From Methanocaldococcus lauensis (lineage in GTDB: Archaea > AGJL01 > Methanococci > Methanococcales > Methanocaldococcaceae): a stretch of 64,000 nucleotides of DNA. The stretch lies in NCBI RefSeq assembly GCF_902827225.1, contig NZ_LR792632.1, forward strand, positions 825,030 through 889,029. Reading direction: 5' to 3'. The position numbers were made by a program, and so were the translations under genes. Positions within the stretch are counted from its first letter, which is position 1. Each line of letters starts with the position of its first letter. The notes beneath the pieces were generated by a model. The model saw only the letters and a program-made list of their open reading frames with translations. It had not been told where the DNA came from and did not search any database. Below are positions 47,956 through 59,797 of this stretch, in pieces.

Positions 47956-48747
47956 ATGAGCTCTAAAAGAGATTTAGTTACAGCAGTTTCATTCTTTGTG
48001 TTTGGAGCGTCTATACTATACAGTTTATCCAATATGCATGTAAATCCAGGAGTTAATTTAGTTTATTTAACTCATTATATTATTCCAAACTATGTTTGTT
48101 CAGTTATATTTGGATGGAGAGCTTATGATACTTTGGGAGAATGTTTAGTTTTAGTTGTTGCTGTTATGGTTTCTTGGGTAGTATTTGGAAAATCTTTATA
48201 TGATAATACATACTTAAAAGAACTTTTTAAAGCTCCGGAAACTGATGATTATATAACTCTAAAAGGATGGGGAGAATATACACCAATAATTAAATTTTTA
48301 GCATTTCCTGCAAGTGTTTTTATGGTGGCACTGGGAATTGTAACAATATTAGGGGGACACATAACTCCTGGAGGAGGTTTTCAAGGAGGAGCATTAATAG
48401 CATCTGCTTTGATATTGTCAGTTGTAGCATTTGGTTCTAAAAGTCCATTGTGGTTTGATCACAAATACTTAGAAAAGTTAGAGGCAATAGGGGCTTTAAC
48501 ATATCTGTTGTTGGGAGTTGTAGGAATGTTTATTGGTGGCTATTATTTGTTTATCTTTACAAGTTTTGATAATATTTCAATATTCCCAGCACCAAAAGAA
48601 ATAGTTACTGCTGGAATAATACCATATCTAAATATTGCCGTTGGATTAAAAGTTTTAGCAGGATTATCTACTGCAGCCTTTTTACTATCTTGTGAAAAAG
48701 TTATTATTGAGAGGATTGAAAAGTCAGAAGAAATTTTAAACAAATAA
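47956..48747 (+). CDS. Ehb hydrogenase membrane subunit with MnhB domain (EhbH/EhbI-like)
   Basis: The 263-residue protein apparently combines two small subunits. The first 90 residues have MbhE-like helices (LVTAVSFFVFGASILYSL, CLVLVVAVMVSWVVFG). Residues 110-263 form an MnhB-like part with the hallmark LGGHITPGGGFQGGALIA near 143. In other complexes these are separate proteins, so this is a natural fusion or an ancestral large form. ATG 47956 has GGTGGT upstream; an earlier start at 47929 overlaps the previous gene. Confidence 0.78.
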   Translation: MSSKRDLVTAVSFFVFGASILYSLSNMHVNPGVNLVYLTHYIIPNYVCSVIFGWRAYDTLGECLVLVVAVMVSWVVFGKSLYDNTYLKELFKAPETDDYITLKGWGEYTPIIKFLAFPASVFMVALGIVTILGGHITPGGGFQGGALIASALILSVVAFGSKSPLWFDHKYLEKLEAIGALTYLLLGVVGMFIGGYYLFIFTSFDNISIFPAPKEIVTAGIIPYLNIAVGLKVLAGLSTAAFLLSCEKVIIERIEKSEEILNK

Positions 48748-48766
48748 TGTTAATGTGGTGAAGGAA

Positions 48767-49003
48767 ATGTTAGAAATATCTTTATATTATCCCTCAATTC
48801 TTGCCTTTTTGTTGGGAGTATTTATTGGGGCAAAGTATAGAATGAAAATAAAAAATATTTTTGGATATCTTGTATTATCCATAGTTATTGCCTATTTTTT
48901 AAAGGCATTTCCTTACTACAATTTACCATTATCTTTAACATTTGTCTCTTCTGTAATTGGAATAATTTTGGGCAATAGAGTATTTGGAGGAAAGATGTCC
49001 TAA
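48767..49003 (+). CDS. Ehb hydrogenase small membrane subunit (EhbJ-like)
   Basis: The 78-residue protein is almost entirely hydrophobic (YYPSILAFLLGVFIGAKYRM, then two more helices) and ends GNRVFGGKMS. ATG 48767 follows GTGGTGAAGG. It is assigned by place in the operon between the MnhB-like gene and the polyferredoxin; no diagnostic motif is visible. Confidence 0.65.
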   Translation: MLEISLYYPSILAFLLGVFIGAKYRMKIKNIFGYLVLSIVIAYFLKAFPYYNLPLSLTFVSSVIGIILGNRVFGGKMS

Positions 49004-49031
49004 AATCTTAATTATTTTTTGGTGATATGTT

Positions 49032-50444
49032 ATGATCATAACAATATTGGACAGATGTAGAGTAAATGAAGAGTGTAAAACCTGCCCATTTTATAGTAAA
49101 ACATCAAAATGCATTGAAGCATGTCCTACCGATGCGATATTTTTGTTAAATAATAAGAGTTTTTCCTGTTTAACCTGTGGAGAGTGTGAAAGAAATTGCC
49201 CAAATAAGGCAATTAAAAGAAACAAGTTTGGAGGACTTTATGTTGATAGGAGAAGATGTAACGGTTGTGGAATTTGTGCAAATGTCTGTCCAATAAATAT
49301 AATAAAAATTGTAGAAAAAGATGGGAAAAAGTTTCCAATGGGAATTTGTTCGATGTGTGGAGTTTGCGTTGAAGTATGCCCTTACAATGCAAGAGTAAGT
49401 TCTTATGAATTAATACAAACTAAAAGAGAAAAATTATCTGAGAGTTATTTAAAAGTCTTAGAAAATCTCACAAAAGTTAAACTTGTAGAAGCTTCAAAAC
49501 CACAAAAAAATATTATTGAGAAGAAAGAGAGAAAATCTATTAAAATTGATAGAGATAAGTGTATTGGATGTTTAAGATGCTCCTATCTATGTCCAAGAGA
49601 AACAATAATTCCTGATTCTATAAATGGATGTACTTCCTGTAATCTCTGTGGAGAGAATTGTCCAAAAGATGCTATTAAAAATGGAGTAGTAGATTATGAT
49701 AAATGTATTCTTTGCTTTAAATGTGTAGAAATCTGCCCAAATGATGCTTTAAAGGTTGAAAACTTTAAAGTTGTTAAAGTTAAGGAAAATAAAAAGATTC
49801 AACCTACAAGTTACTGTATAAACTGTGGATTGTGCTCTCTGAATTGTCCAAGTGGATCTTTGAGATTTGAGAATGGGAACTTATTTTATAGCCCAGATGT
49901 ATGTTGGAAATGTTTTAAATGTGTAGAAATCTGCCCTAACGATGTTAGAAGGTTAAAAAACGATATTATTGTTGGAGGATGCTCTTTGTGTGGTATATGT
50001 ATAAATAACTGTAAAGAAGATGCAATATCAATAACAACTGTTGAATTCAAGAGTATTAAAGATGAAAACTGCATACTCTGTGGAACTTGCTCAAATGTGT
50101 GTCCAAAAGATGCCATAATTATAGATAGGAGTAATAAAGTGGTTTTATTTACTGATGACTGTATATTGTGTGAGACATGTGCTATTCATTGTCCAAGAGA
50201 TGTAATTCCAAATACAACTGGTTATAAGAAAATAGTTGATAAAGAAAATTCATTTATTAGAACTGATATGGATTTCTGTATAAAGTGTGGCTTATGCAAT
50301 AAAGTATGTCCAAACAACTGCATAGACTATGGAGTTATTGATACAGATATTTGTGAATACTGTGGAGCCTGTTACAACATTTGCCCTACAAGAGCTATAT
50401 ATCTCCACAGAAAGTGGAAAGTTAAAGAGCCAATAAGAGATTAG
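49032..50444 (+). CDS. ehbK: Ehb polyferredoxin
   Basis: Electron wire of the Ehb hydrogenase. The 470 residues contain thirteen clear CX2CX2CX3C quartets and an unusual N-terminal cysteine group ([19 protein letters not shown] followed by IEACP), enough for about fourteen [4Fe-4S] clusters. One quartet ([14 protein letters not shown]) lacks the usual Pro after the last Cys. Repeats such as [11 protein letters not shown] occur twice, indicating internal duplication. GGTGAT is the ribosome binding site. Confidence 0.9.
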   Translation: MIITILDRCRVNEECKTCPFYSKTSKCIEACPTDAIFLLNNKSFSCLTCGECERNCPNKAIKRNKFGGLYVDRRRCNGCGICANVCPINIIKIVEKDGKKFPMGICSMCGVCVEVCPYNARVSSYELIQTKREKLSESYLKVLENLTKVKLVEASKPQKNIIEKKERKSIKIDRDKCIGCLRCSYLCPRETIIPDSINGCTSCNLCGENCPKDAIKNGVVDYDKCILCFKCVEICPNDALKVENFKVVKVKENKKIQPTSYCINCGLCSLNCPSGSLRFENGNLFYSPDVCWKCFKCVEICPNDVRRLKNDIIVGGCSLCGICINNCKEDAISITTVEFKSIKDENCILCGTCSNVCPKDAIIIDRSNKVVLFTDDCILCETCAIHCPRDVIPNTTGYKKIVDKENSFIRTDMDFCIKCGLCNKVCPNNCIDYGVIDTDICEYCGACYNICPTRAIYLHRKWKVKEPIRD

Positions 50445-50472
50445 AATAAATTTTAAAAATTTGGTGATTGCC

Positions 50473-50967
50473 TTGGAAGATCTAAAAAATTTTGCTAAAA
50501 TATTTTTAACTGGGATATATGAAAACTTAGAAAGAATTATTTTTGGTTCAGGAAGATATACAAGTTTAGAGATGAGAGAGGCTATACTATCTGGAAAAAT
50601 TAAGATTCCAAGAACAGTAATTGAAGATCTCTGTATAGGTTGTGAAGGATGTGCAAATGTTTGTCCAACTAAGGCAATTGAGATGATACCTATTGAGCCA
50701 ATTAAAATAACTGAAAATTATGTAAAAGATAAGATTCCAAAAATTAATTATGAAAAATGTGTATATTGCCTATATTGCCACGATTTTTGTCCAGTTTTTT
50801 CTGTATTTAATGAAATATCGCCAATACACCCAAGGGATGTTGGTGAAGATTATATAGAAATTGATATTTCAAAAATATTAAAGAAAAAAGTTGAAATTTC
50901 TGAAGAACAATTAAATAGAATTTGTTCCATATTATCAATTAATTTAAGGAGAATTATTAAAGAATAA
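50473..50967 (+). CDS. ehbL: Ehb ferredoxin-like subunit (EhbL)
   Basis: The 164-residue protein has two [4Fe-4S] quartets, CIGCEGCANVCPTKAIEM and CVYCLYCHDFCPVFS, and an N-terminal helix (NFAKIFLTGIYENLERI) resembling NuoI/EchF-type docking subunits that pass electrons to the hydrogenase small subunit. The start is TTG 50473, four bases after GGTGAT. It ends the visible operon; the catalytic hydrogenase subunits (large, small, NuoH-like) are not in the window. Confidence 0.82.
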   Translation: MEDLKNFAKIFLTGIYENLERIIFGSGRYTSLEMREAILSGKIKIPRTVIEDLCIGCEGCANVCPTKAIEMIPIEPIKITENYVKDKIPKINYEKCVYCLYCHDFCPVFSVFNEISPIHPRDVGEDYIEIDISKILKKKVEISEEQLNRICSILSINLRRIIKE

Positions 50968-51007
50968 AATCTAAAATCTATTATTTTTTGATAATTAATG
51001 TCTATAT

Positions 51008-51715
51008 CTATTTGCAAAGCTCTTTTAATTCTTTTACTAAATTTCTATCAATTCTTCCATTGTTTCTATCTCCTCCTTTACATACAGCACCTCTAACTCC
51101 AACAATATCAGTTCCAATACTTTTTAAAATTGGAATGTGTTCCTTTTTTATTGACCCCGCTAAGGCACATTTTAAACCATAATCGTGGCATTCATTAACA
51201 AACTCTTCTAATATCTCTTTGGTTTGGAAATCTAAAAGGGATTTTCCATCTTTTATTGCTGTATCTAACATCGCTACGTCACAACCAGAATCTCTCGCAA
51301 TCTTTGGAATAATTAATGGTTCAACTGCCCCAACTCTATGAGCGTCAGCATAACCTGCGGCAACTACAATTTTACTATCATCAATATCTTTTACAGCCTT
51401 AACAACATTTTTCATTAACTCAACTGCCTGATAGTAGTTTTTAACGCCATATAATCCAACTTTTATATAGTCTGCTCCACTAATTGCCGCTCCTGTTGCA
51501 GCTAATGAAATAGTTCCAGGTTTATAAGGGACATCTCCAACTGTAGCGCTAACTAATAGCTCTTTTGGAGTAATTTTCCTTATTGCTTTAATCATCCAAG
51601 GGAAATTAGCCCCTAATGAACCCTCTTTTGGGTTTTTCACATCTATTATATCTGCTCCTCCTGCAATAGCCTCTTTTGCCTCTTCAACATCTATTGGACT
51701 TACTAAGAGTATCAT
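51008..51715 (-). CDS. mfnB: (5-formylfuran-3-yl)methyl phosphate synthase (MfnB)
   Basis: Builds the furan precursor of methanofuran from two glyceraldehyde 3-phosphates. The 235 residues have the active-site lysines of the M. jannaschii enzyme at the same positions: Lys27 in [15 protein letters not shown] and Lys85 in [24 protein letters not shown] and [18 protein letters not shown] are also typical. It converges on the Ehb operon and faces away from glmM. Confidence 0.95.
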   Translation of the reverse strand: MILLVSPIDVEEAKEAIAGGADIIDVKNPKEGSLGANFPWMIKAIRKITPKELLVSATVGDVPYKPGTISLAATGAAISGADYIKVGLYGVKNYYQAVELMKNVVKAVKDIDDSKIVVAAGYADAHRVGAVEPLIIPKIARDSGCDVAMLDTAIKDGKSLLDFQTKEILEEFVNECHDYGLKCALAGSIKKEHIPILKSIGTDIVGVRGAVCKGGDRNNGRIDRNLVKELKELCK

Positions 51716-51929
51716 ACATTACACCTACTAAATATTAATGCTTTACAATTAATTAACTCATACATTTATACCTTATGTTCGCAATGTTATAATATAAAAA
51801 TTTATGTTGTTTTGCTTCTATGTATTATTTAAAGTTTATTAATAGTTTTAGGATATTCTACTTTAACTATTAAAAATTTTTACCTTTAAAATCTTTAAAA
51901 TAATTAAATAATCTAAAAATGGTGGTAAA

Positions 51930-53276
51930 ATGGGTAAATTGTTTGGAACTTCTGGAATAAGGATGAAAAATTTATCTCCAAAAATTGCATATAAAGTAGG
52001 GTTAGCAATAGCTAAGAAGTATAAAAATGTTGTTATTGGGAGGGATACACGAACTACTGGAAAGTTAATTGAAACTGCACTATCTGCTGGTGTTTTAAGA
52101 GGAGGTGGAGAGATAACAACTATAGGAGTAGTTCCTACTCCTGTATTAGGTTTTAATGCGAGAAATTATGATGTTGGAGTTATGATAACTGCCTCTCATA
52201 ATCCACCAGAATACAATGGAATAAAGCTTTTCAATAAAAATGGCTTAGCATTTAATAAAAAAGAAGAAGATGAAATTGAAGAAATTATATTCAAAAAAGA
52301 TTTTAATGAGGTAAATTGGGATGAAGTGGGAGAAATATGGGAAGATAATAAATGTATAAAAAATTATATGGACTACATCTTAGAAAAGATTGAAGTAAAT
52401 AAAAAATTTAATGTAGTTGTTGATTGTGCCAATGCTTCTGCCTGCTTAGTATCTCCTTATCTATTTACAGACGTTGGTTGCCATGTAATATCAGTTAATA
52501 GCCATATGGATGGAAGATTTATTGGTAGATTACCAGAACCTAATGAAAAAAACCTTAAAAAAACTATGGATATGATTAAAGGATTAAATTCTGATAGAAA
52601 TAGTTATATTGGAATTGCACACGATGGGGATGCAGATAGAATGGTAGCAATAGACGAAAAAGGAAGATTAGCAGATTTTGATAAATTATTAGCGGCATTT
52701 TCAAGATATATAGTTGAAAAAACTGGAACTAAAACTATAGTTACTACGGTAGATGCTTCAATGGTCATTGATGAATATTTAAAAGACTTAGATGTTGAAG
52801 TAAAAAGAACTAAAGTTGGAGATGTTTATGTTGCCGAAGAAATGATTAAATCTTCATCTATCTTTGGTGGAGAACCTTCTGGCACTTGGATTCATGGAGA
52901 TATTCACTTAACTCCTGATGGAATTCTAAGTGGATTGAGAGTTTTAGAGATGTTAGAATTTTACAATAAGAAATTATATGAAATTTTGGATGAAATTCCT
53001 TCATATATAAATTTGAGAGAAAAAATTTACTGTGAAGATGAAAAAAAAGAAAAAGTAATGAATTATGTTATTGAAAATGGGGAAAAAATTTTTAAAACTC
53101 CCCCAGAAACTGTTGATGGAGCAAGGTTTAACTTGCCAAATGGTTGGATTTTAATAAGACCTTCTGGAACTGAGCCATATATTAGAATTAGAGTTGAAGC
53201 GAAAAATATGAGTTTAGCTAAAGATTTATTAGAAAAAGGAATAAAGTTGGTTAAAAATGGGCTTTCATTAACATAA
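51930..53276 (+). CDS. glmM: Phosphoglucosamine mutase-like protein (GlmM)
   Basis: Interconverts glucosamine 6-phosphate and 1-phosphate on the way to UDP-GlcNAc. The 448 residues show FGTSGIRMKNLSP, the phosphoserine loop MITASHNPPEYNGIKLF near 94, the metal loop GIAHDGDADRMVAID near 232, and GEPSGTWIH with RPSGTEPYIRIRVE at the end. GTGGTAAA precedes ATG 51930. glmU follows 20 bases later, so both steps are encoded together. Confidence 0.93.
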   Translation: MGKLFGTSGIRMKNLSPKIAYKVGLAIAKKYKNVVIGRDTRTTGKLIETALSAGVLRGGGEITTIGVVPTPVLGFNARNYDVGVMITASHNPPEYNGIKLFNKNGLAFNKKEEDEIEEIIFKKDFNEVNWDEVGEIWEDNKCIKNYMDYILEKIEVNKKFNVVVDCANASACLVSPYLFTDVGCHVISVNSHMDGRFIGRLPEPNEKNLKKTMDMIKGLNSDRNSYIGIAHDGDADRMVAIDEKGRLADFDKLLAAFSRYIVEKTGTKTIVTTVDASMVIDEYLKDLDVEVKRTKVGDVYVAEEMIKSSSIFGGEPSGTWIHGDIHLTPDGILSGLRVLEMLEFYNKKLYEILDEIPSYINLREKIYCEDEKKEKVMNYVIENGEKIFKTPPETVDGARFNLPNGWILIRPSGTEPYIRIRVEAKNMSLAKDLLEKGIKLVKNGLSLT

Positions 53277-53296
53277 ATTATTTTTTGGTGATGTAA

Positions 53297-54526
53297 ATGG
53301 ACTCTATAATATTATGCGCTGGTAAAGGAGAAAGATTAAAACCTCTAACTGAAAATAGACCAAAACCAATGATTCCTATAGCTGGTAAGCCAATTTTACA
53401 ACACATAATTGAGAAAGTTGAGGATTTAGTAGATAACATTTACATAGTTGTTAAATATAAAAAAGAAAAAATTATTGATTACTTTAAAGATTATCCAAAA
53501 GTTAAGTTTTTAGAGCAAGGAAAGATAGATGGAACTGGACAGGCAGTTTTAACTGCTAAAGATTATGTAGATAACGAATTTTTAGTTATAAATGGAGATA
53601 TTATCTTTGAAGATGATTTAAGGGGATTTTTAAAATATAAATATGCCATTGCTGTTAAAGAAGTAGAAAATCCTGAAAATTTTGGAGTAGTTGTCTTAGA
53701 TGAAGAAAATAATATTGTAGAAATACAAGAGAAACCTAAAAATCCTAAATCAAATTTAATAAATGCTGGAATATATAAATTTGATAGAAAGATTTTTGAT
53801 TTAATTGAAAAAACAAAAATCTCTAAAAGAGGAGAGAGAGAAATTACAGATGCAATAAAACAACTTATTAAAGAAGAAAAGGTTAAAGGAATAAAATTAG
53901 AGGGATATTGGAACGATGTTGGAAGGCCATGGGATGTTTTAGAAGCAAATAAACATCTTTTGAGTAAAATAAATAGAGATATAAAAGGAAAAATTGAAGA
54001 GAATGTAGTAATTAAAGGAAATGTTGTAATTGAAGAAAATGCTATTATAAAAGCAAATTCAGTTATTGAAGGGCCTGCAATTATTAAAAAAGGGGCTGTT
54101 GTGGGGCCGTTAGCATATATAAGGCCATACACAGTTTTAATGGAAAATACTTTTGTTGGAAACTCATCTGAAGTTAAGGCAAGCATAATAATGAAAAATA
54201 CAAAAATTCCGCATCTCTCTTATGTTGGAGATAGTATTATAGGGGAAAATTGTAATTTTGGTTGTAATACAATAACTGCCAACTTAAGATTTGATGACAA
54301 ACCTGTTAAAGTAAATATAAAAGGTAAAAGGGTTGAAAGTGTAAGAAAATTGGGAATAATAATGGGAGATAATGTTAAGACAGGAATTCAAGTCTCTTTT
54401 ATGCCGGGAGTTAAAGTTGGAAGCAATTGCTGGATTGGAGCAAGTTGTTTAATTGATAGAGATATAGAAAGTAATACTTTTGTATATAAAAAGGATGAGT
54501 TAATTTTTAAAAAATTAAATTGGTGA
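53297..54526 (+). CDS. glmU: Bifunctional sugar-1-phosphate nucleotidyltransferase/acetyltransferase (GlmU-like)
   Basis: Acetylates glucosamine 1-phosphate and joins it to UTP. The 409 residues have an N-terminal nucleotidyltransferase domain with ILCAGKGERLKPLTENRPKP and FLVINGDIIFEDD. From about residue 235 a left-handed beta helix of hexapeptide repeats follows (VVIKGNVVIEENAIIKANSV), with GNSSEVKASIIMKNTKIPH and the catalytic region SYVGDSIIGENCNFGCNT. It overlaps the next gene's upstream region slightly. Confidence 0.92.
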   Translation: MDSIILCAGKGERLKPLTENRPKPMIPIAGKPILQHIIEKVEDLVDNIYIVVKYKKEKIIDYFKDYPKVKFLEQGKIDGTGQAVLTAKDYVDNEFLVINGDIIFEDDLRGFLKYKYAIAVKEVENPENFGVVVLDEENNIVEIQEKPKNPKSNLINAGIYKFDRKIFDLIEKTKISKRGEREITDAIKQLIKEEKVKGIKLEGYWNDVGRPWDVLEANKHLLSKINRDIKGKIEENVVIKGNVVIEENAIIKANSVIEGPAIIKKGAVVGPLAYIRPYTVLMENTFVGNSSEVKASIIMKNTKIPHLSYVGDSIIGENCNFGCNTITANLRFDDKPVKVNIKGKRVESVRKLGIIMGDNVKTGIQVSFMPGVKVGSNCWIGASCLIDRDIESNTFVYKKDELIFKKLNW

Positions 54527-54531
54527 AGTTA

Positions 54532-55002
54532 ATGATTATAGGTCCAAATAAATCAAAAAATTTTTTTGATAATTTGAAAGATGAGCAAATTCAACAGTGT
54601 GGGATTGATTTAAGAGTTTGGAAGATATTTAAATTAGAAGGAGAAGGAGTTATTGACTTTTCAAACGAAAAAAGAAAATTACCAAATTACATTGAGATAT
54701 TCAACTCTGAAAAAGATGAATTTGTAAGATTAGAGAATGGAGTTTATATTGTGAAGATAGCTGATTATATAAAAATTCCTAATAATATCGCCGCCTTTAC
54801 ATTTCCAAGAAGTTCTTTATTGAGGATGGGAGCAACTTTATACTCCGCAGTTCACGACCCTGGATATGAAGGAAGACCAGAATATTTACTGCAAGTTTTC
54901 AATCCAATAACCATTCATAAATATGCAAGAATTGCACAAATAGTTTTTTTCGAGTGTAAAGATGTTAGTAGTGTTTATAATGGCATTTACAAAGGAAAAT
55001 AG
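54532..55002 (+). CDS. dCTP deaminase/dUTPase-like protein
   Basis: Nucleotide-clearing enzyme of the dCTP deaminase/dUTPase fold. The 156 residues contain the structural motif IQQCGIDLRVWKIF, the phosphate loop AFTFPRSSLLRMGA near 85, and HDPGYEGRPEYLLQVFNP near 105. The residue set fits a dUTPase-like activity at least as well as deamination, so the exact reaction is left open. ATG 54532 follows GGTGAAG, just after the glmU stop. Confidence 0.82.
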   Translation: MIIGPNKSKNFFDNLKDEQIQQCGIDLRVWKIFKLEGEGVIDFSNEKRKLPNYIEIFNSEKDEFVRLENGVYIVKIADYIKIPNNIAAFTFPRSSLLRMGATLYSAVHDPGYEGRPEYLLQVFNPITIHKYARIAQIVFFECKDVSSVYNGIYKGK

Positions 55003-55031
55003 TATAAAAATCAACATAATAGGTGAAATAA

Positions 55032-55847
55032 ATGAGAAAACTTTTATTATCTATTCTACTTTTAATTTTATTTTGTGGATGTTTAGGAAATCCAAAAATT
55101 ACCAACAATAAATTAAACATCTACAATTTTTGGGTTTATTATGGTTCAGACAACATAGAAAATCTTTCAAAGTATGATTTGGTTATTATTGAACCATACA
55201 ATTACAAAAAAGAAGATATTCAAAAATTAAAGTCATTAAATCCAAATATAAAAGTTATTGCCTATCTAAGCATTGGAGAAGTTAGCAAAGACAGACCATA
55301 TTTCAAAGATTGTCAAAATATAATTATTGGAAAAAATCCAAATTGGACCTCTTACTATGTAAATATCTCATCCTCAATATGGCAAAATATAATCATAGAT
55401 GAAGTTAAAAAATTTAAAAATATGGGGTTTGATGGAGTATTTTTAGATACAGTTGATAGTGCAATCTATACAAACCAAAAAAATGAAGTTATTGAGTTAA
55501 TCAAAAAAATTAGAAAAGAAAATCCAAATATAATAATTATACAAAATAGGGGCTTTGAAATTGTTAATGAAACCGCCCCATACATAGATGGTGTTCTTTT
55601 TGAGGACTTCACAACATATTATGATTTCAAAACTAAAAACGCATATTATTGGAATGGTAGTGATTTAAATTGGATTAATGCTCAAAGTGAAAAACTAAAA
55701 AATTTGAAGGAAAAATATGGTATAATTATTTTAACATTGGATTATGTTAATAATAATGAAATGGCTAAAAAGTGTATTGAACATGCTAAAGAATATGGCT
55801 TTATTCCAATGACTACTAATGATATTAATTTAAATTCAATTAATTAG
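55032..55847 (+). CDS. Lipoprotein with GH114/TM1410-type TIM-barrel domain
   Basis: The 271-residue exported protein has a lipoprotein signal MRKLLLSILLLILFCGC (Cys17). A beta/alpha barrel follows: FWVYYGSDNIENLSKYDLVI, KVIAYLSIGEVSKDRPYF, FDGVFLDTVDSAIY with the acidic pair, IIIQNRGFEIVNE and GVLFEDFTTYYD. This is the TM1410/GH114 family, some members of which cut polygalactosamine. Surface glycan processing is inferred. It has its own GGTGAAAT site and converges on thrB. Confidence 0.82.
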   Translation: MRKLLLSILLLILFCGCLGNPKITNNKLNIYNFWVYYGSDNIENLSKYDLVIIEPYNYKKEDIQKLKSLNPNIKVIAYLSIGEVSKDRPYFKDCQNIIIGKNPNWTSYYVNISSSIWQNIIIDEVKKFKNMGFDGVFLDTVDSAIYTNQKNEVIELIKKIRKENPNIIIIQNRGFEIVNETAPYIDGVLFEDFTTYYDFKTKNAYYWNGSDLNWINAQSEKLKNLKEKYGIIILTLDYVNNNEMAKKCIEHAKEYGFIPMTTNDINLNSIN

Positions 55848-55861
55848 CTTTTTTATTTAAG

Positions 55862-57432
<1,571 letters not shown>

Positions 57433-57454
57433 AAAATAACACCAAAAATATTTT

Positions 57455-58018
57455 TTAAAGAATAATTTTTTCATAAAATTCGCTATATCCAAAATGCCAA
57501 TGAACTATTTTTTTCTTTAATTCCTCTTCAAGTTTTAATATTTTTTCAAACTCCTCTCTATTTAAATATCCTATGAATCCTCTTTTTATTGCCTCCTCAC
57601 ATTTTAAACTGCATGGAATAAAACCAGAGGGTAAAACAATAGCATAAACTCCTTTATTTTTTAACTCCTCCCTTATTTCATCAACCTCTTTTAAATGCTC
57701 ATTATCAATAGATATTCTAACATTTTCAACGAAAGATTTTATGCAACATTCTGGATATTCTAAAAGTTTTCCTATCTCATAGTCATCCAATCTCCTATAT
57801 ATTCCAAGTTCTGTTGAAACTATTGGATCTATTGCTGGCCGAACTTTTGGCTTATATTTCTCAACAATTTCAATTTGAAACTTCAATCTATCAATTATAT
57901 TTTTATATTGGAATTCATCTAAACTTTGAATATGTTTTTTTAAAATTTCAAAATCTTCTAACTCTCCATTTCTTAACTTTTCAATTTTATATAGCAATTT
58001 TTTAAGCATATTTTCCAT
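57455..58018 (-). CDS. DUF483 family protein
   Basis: The 187-residue protein is of a family with no known reaction. The conserved stretch is DYEIGKLLEYPECCIKSFVE, with a Cys-Cys pair, followed by YAIVLPSGFIPCSLKCEEAIKRG; the four cysteines may bind metal. It is all soluble, with helical N- and C-terminal parts. It sits between pheT and the TrkA-N gene on the minus strand with gaps of about 21 bases, suggesting one transcript. Confidence 0.78.
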   Translation of the reverse strand: MENMLKKLLYKIEKLRNGELEDFEILKKHIQSLDEFQYKNIIDRLKFQIEIVEKYKPKVRPAIDPIVSTELGIYRRLDDYEIGKLLEYPECCIKSFVENVRISIDNEHLKEVDEIREELKNKGVYAIVLPSGFIPCSLKCEEAIKRGFIGYLNREEFEKILKLEEELKKKIVHWHFGYSEFYEKIIL

Positions 58019-58039
58019 ATTTTCACATTAATTATTATT

Positions 58040-59686
58040 TTATTCAATTTCTAATTCAAAGCCAACGACTGGATGCTCTAATTCAAAGTTAACTATAACT
58101 TCTGGATGAATTTCTCCAAAATAGCCAATTATCTTTCCATCTCTTAAAATTTTAGCACATCTTCCTTTAATAAATGATGGATGATCATAATTTTCAAGTT
58201 CATATTCAATTTTTAGTTCTCTCAATAAACCCTCTACATAACTCTTTATTTCATTGAAGTTTGTTTCACTGTCTAAAATAACTCCACCTATCTTTTTCAC
58301 AACCCTTGATTTTGTCTCCATACTTTCATCAATAACAACACAGTCACCAATTTCAAATAGTTTATGAGGCAACTCTTTATGTTTATTAATTCTCAAAGTT
58401 TCCATTAGTAATGGTAGAAGACTCTTTCTAACAATTCTATGTTCAATTGACGCTGGTTTTAAAACTTCTATATAGTTGTCATCTTCAATTCTCATCTTTT
58501 TAAATAAAATTTCATCATTTGATAGCATTAAGTTTATAACTTCATAAAATCCAAAACCAATCATTATTTCTCTTATAAAGTCACATTTTTTTTCTAATTT
58601 GTCGAGTTCTCCGATTGTTGCAATACTTGGATATTCTCCAAAAAACTTATCGTATCCATAACCTATAGCAACCTCTTCAGCGATGTCTATTTCACCAAAT
58701 ACATCAACTCTATATGGGGGAATAATAACCTTCAACTTATTATCTACAAATTGAGCATCCAACCTACATCTCCTTAAATAATTTATTATTGCCCCAGGAG
58801 TTAGATTTGTTCCTAAAACTCTATTTATATAGTCAGGAGTAGTTATTATAACATCTTCTTTTAAATTTGGATAAATAGTAGAGTTATTATTTTCAATTAC
58901 TTCAACTGAATGTATTTTTGCATACTTTCTTTCAGCCAATGCAGTTACAATAATGTTTAAAGTTTTTTCAACTAAATATTTGTCAATTCCAGTGACATCG
59001 ATGAATAAGTTTCTTGTCTCAGTATTAACTTTTGTTAATTCTCCGTTAATTATTGGAGGCATAGATAAAACATTTCCTTCACTATCTAAGATTATTGGAA
59101 ATTTATCATCTTTAATTAAATGACCATATTTAATTCCTTTTTCGTGTTTTTCTAAAATTTCCTTTGGAGTCATTTCTTCATCACAGTTTAAAGGAACAAA
59201 TTTAATTTCATCTCCTTTAACTTCTTTGTAGTAAAATGGTGGCTTAACCTTATCAAAGTCGTGTATTCCTATAGCCACCTTTTTTCTATCTCTTCCCAAA
59301 ACCCAGTGTAATTTCTCTTGTAAATTAATTATACTCTCCAAAACATAGTCATCAATAATAATTCCTTTAATTAACGCTCCCGCTATGTATGGTCTTGTGG
59401 TAACATTATCAACAAATAATTTTACATTTGAGCATTCAACATCGTATTTCTTTAAACCAGTTTCTATTCCTATAAAACCTCTAAAACCTCTTGCTAAACC
59501 TTCAACGCTTAAATAATCTGGCCTATTTGGATTTATTGAAAATTGAATTATCTTTTCTCCATCTTCTTCAAAAATTTCTTCCACTTCCACACCCATCATT
59601 GGAAACTTGCTCTCTATAAACTCATCCTCTAAGGGCATATTTACCAATCTTTCTATGTCAACTTTTTTTACATTTATTGTTGGCAT
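58040..59686 (-). CDS. pheT: Phenylalanyl-tRNA synthetase beta subunit
   Basis: Non-catalytic beta chain of the tetrameric class II synthetase. The 548 residues are of the archaeal/eukaryotic type: start MPTINVKKVDIERLV, editing-domain region FSINPNRPDYLSVEGLARG, the B5 domain VLGTNLTPGAIINYLRRC, the class II-like core VAIGYGYDKFFGEYPS, and the C-terminal KRGCAK-like FIKGRCAKILRDGKIIGYFGEIHPEV. The alpha subunit is not in the window. The DNA between this gene and the array 2 leader (59687-59797) shows nothing recognisable. Confidence 0.95.
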   Translation of the reverse strand: MPTINVKKVDIERLVNMPLEDEFIESKFPMMGVEVEEIFEEDGEKIIQFSINPNRPDYLSVEGLARGFRGFIGIETGLKKYDVECSNVKLFVDNVTTRPYIAGALIKGIIIDDYVLESIINLQEKLHWVLGRDRKKVAIGIHDFDKVKPPFYYKEVKGDEIKFVPLNCDEEMTPKEILEKHEKGIKYGHLIKDDKFPIILDSEGNVLSMPPIINGELTKVNTETRNLFIDVTGIDKYLVEKTLNIIVTALAERKYAKIHSVEVIENNNSTIYPNLKEDVIITTPDYINRVLGTNLTPGAIINYLRRCRLDAQFVDNKLKVIIPPYRVDVFGEIDIAEEVAIGYGYDKFFGEYPSIATIGELDKLEKKCDFIREIMIGFGFYEVINLMLSNDEILFKKMRIEDDNYIEVLKPASIEHRIVRKSLLPLLMETLRINKHKELPHKLFEIGDCVVIDESMETKSRVVKKIGGVILDSETNFNEIKSYVEGLLRELKIEYELENYDHPSFIKGRCAKILRDGKIIGYFGEIHPEVIVNFELEHPVVGFELEIE

Positions 59687-59797
59687 ATAATCACCAGCAC
59701 TATTTTTTTAATAATTTTATTAATAAAATTCCATCAGATATTTTAATTTATCTCTAATATTTTAGTTTAAGTTTGTCAATGTAGTTATTATTTATCA

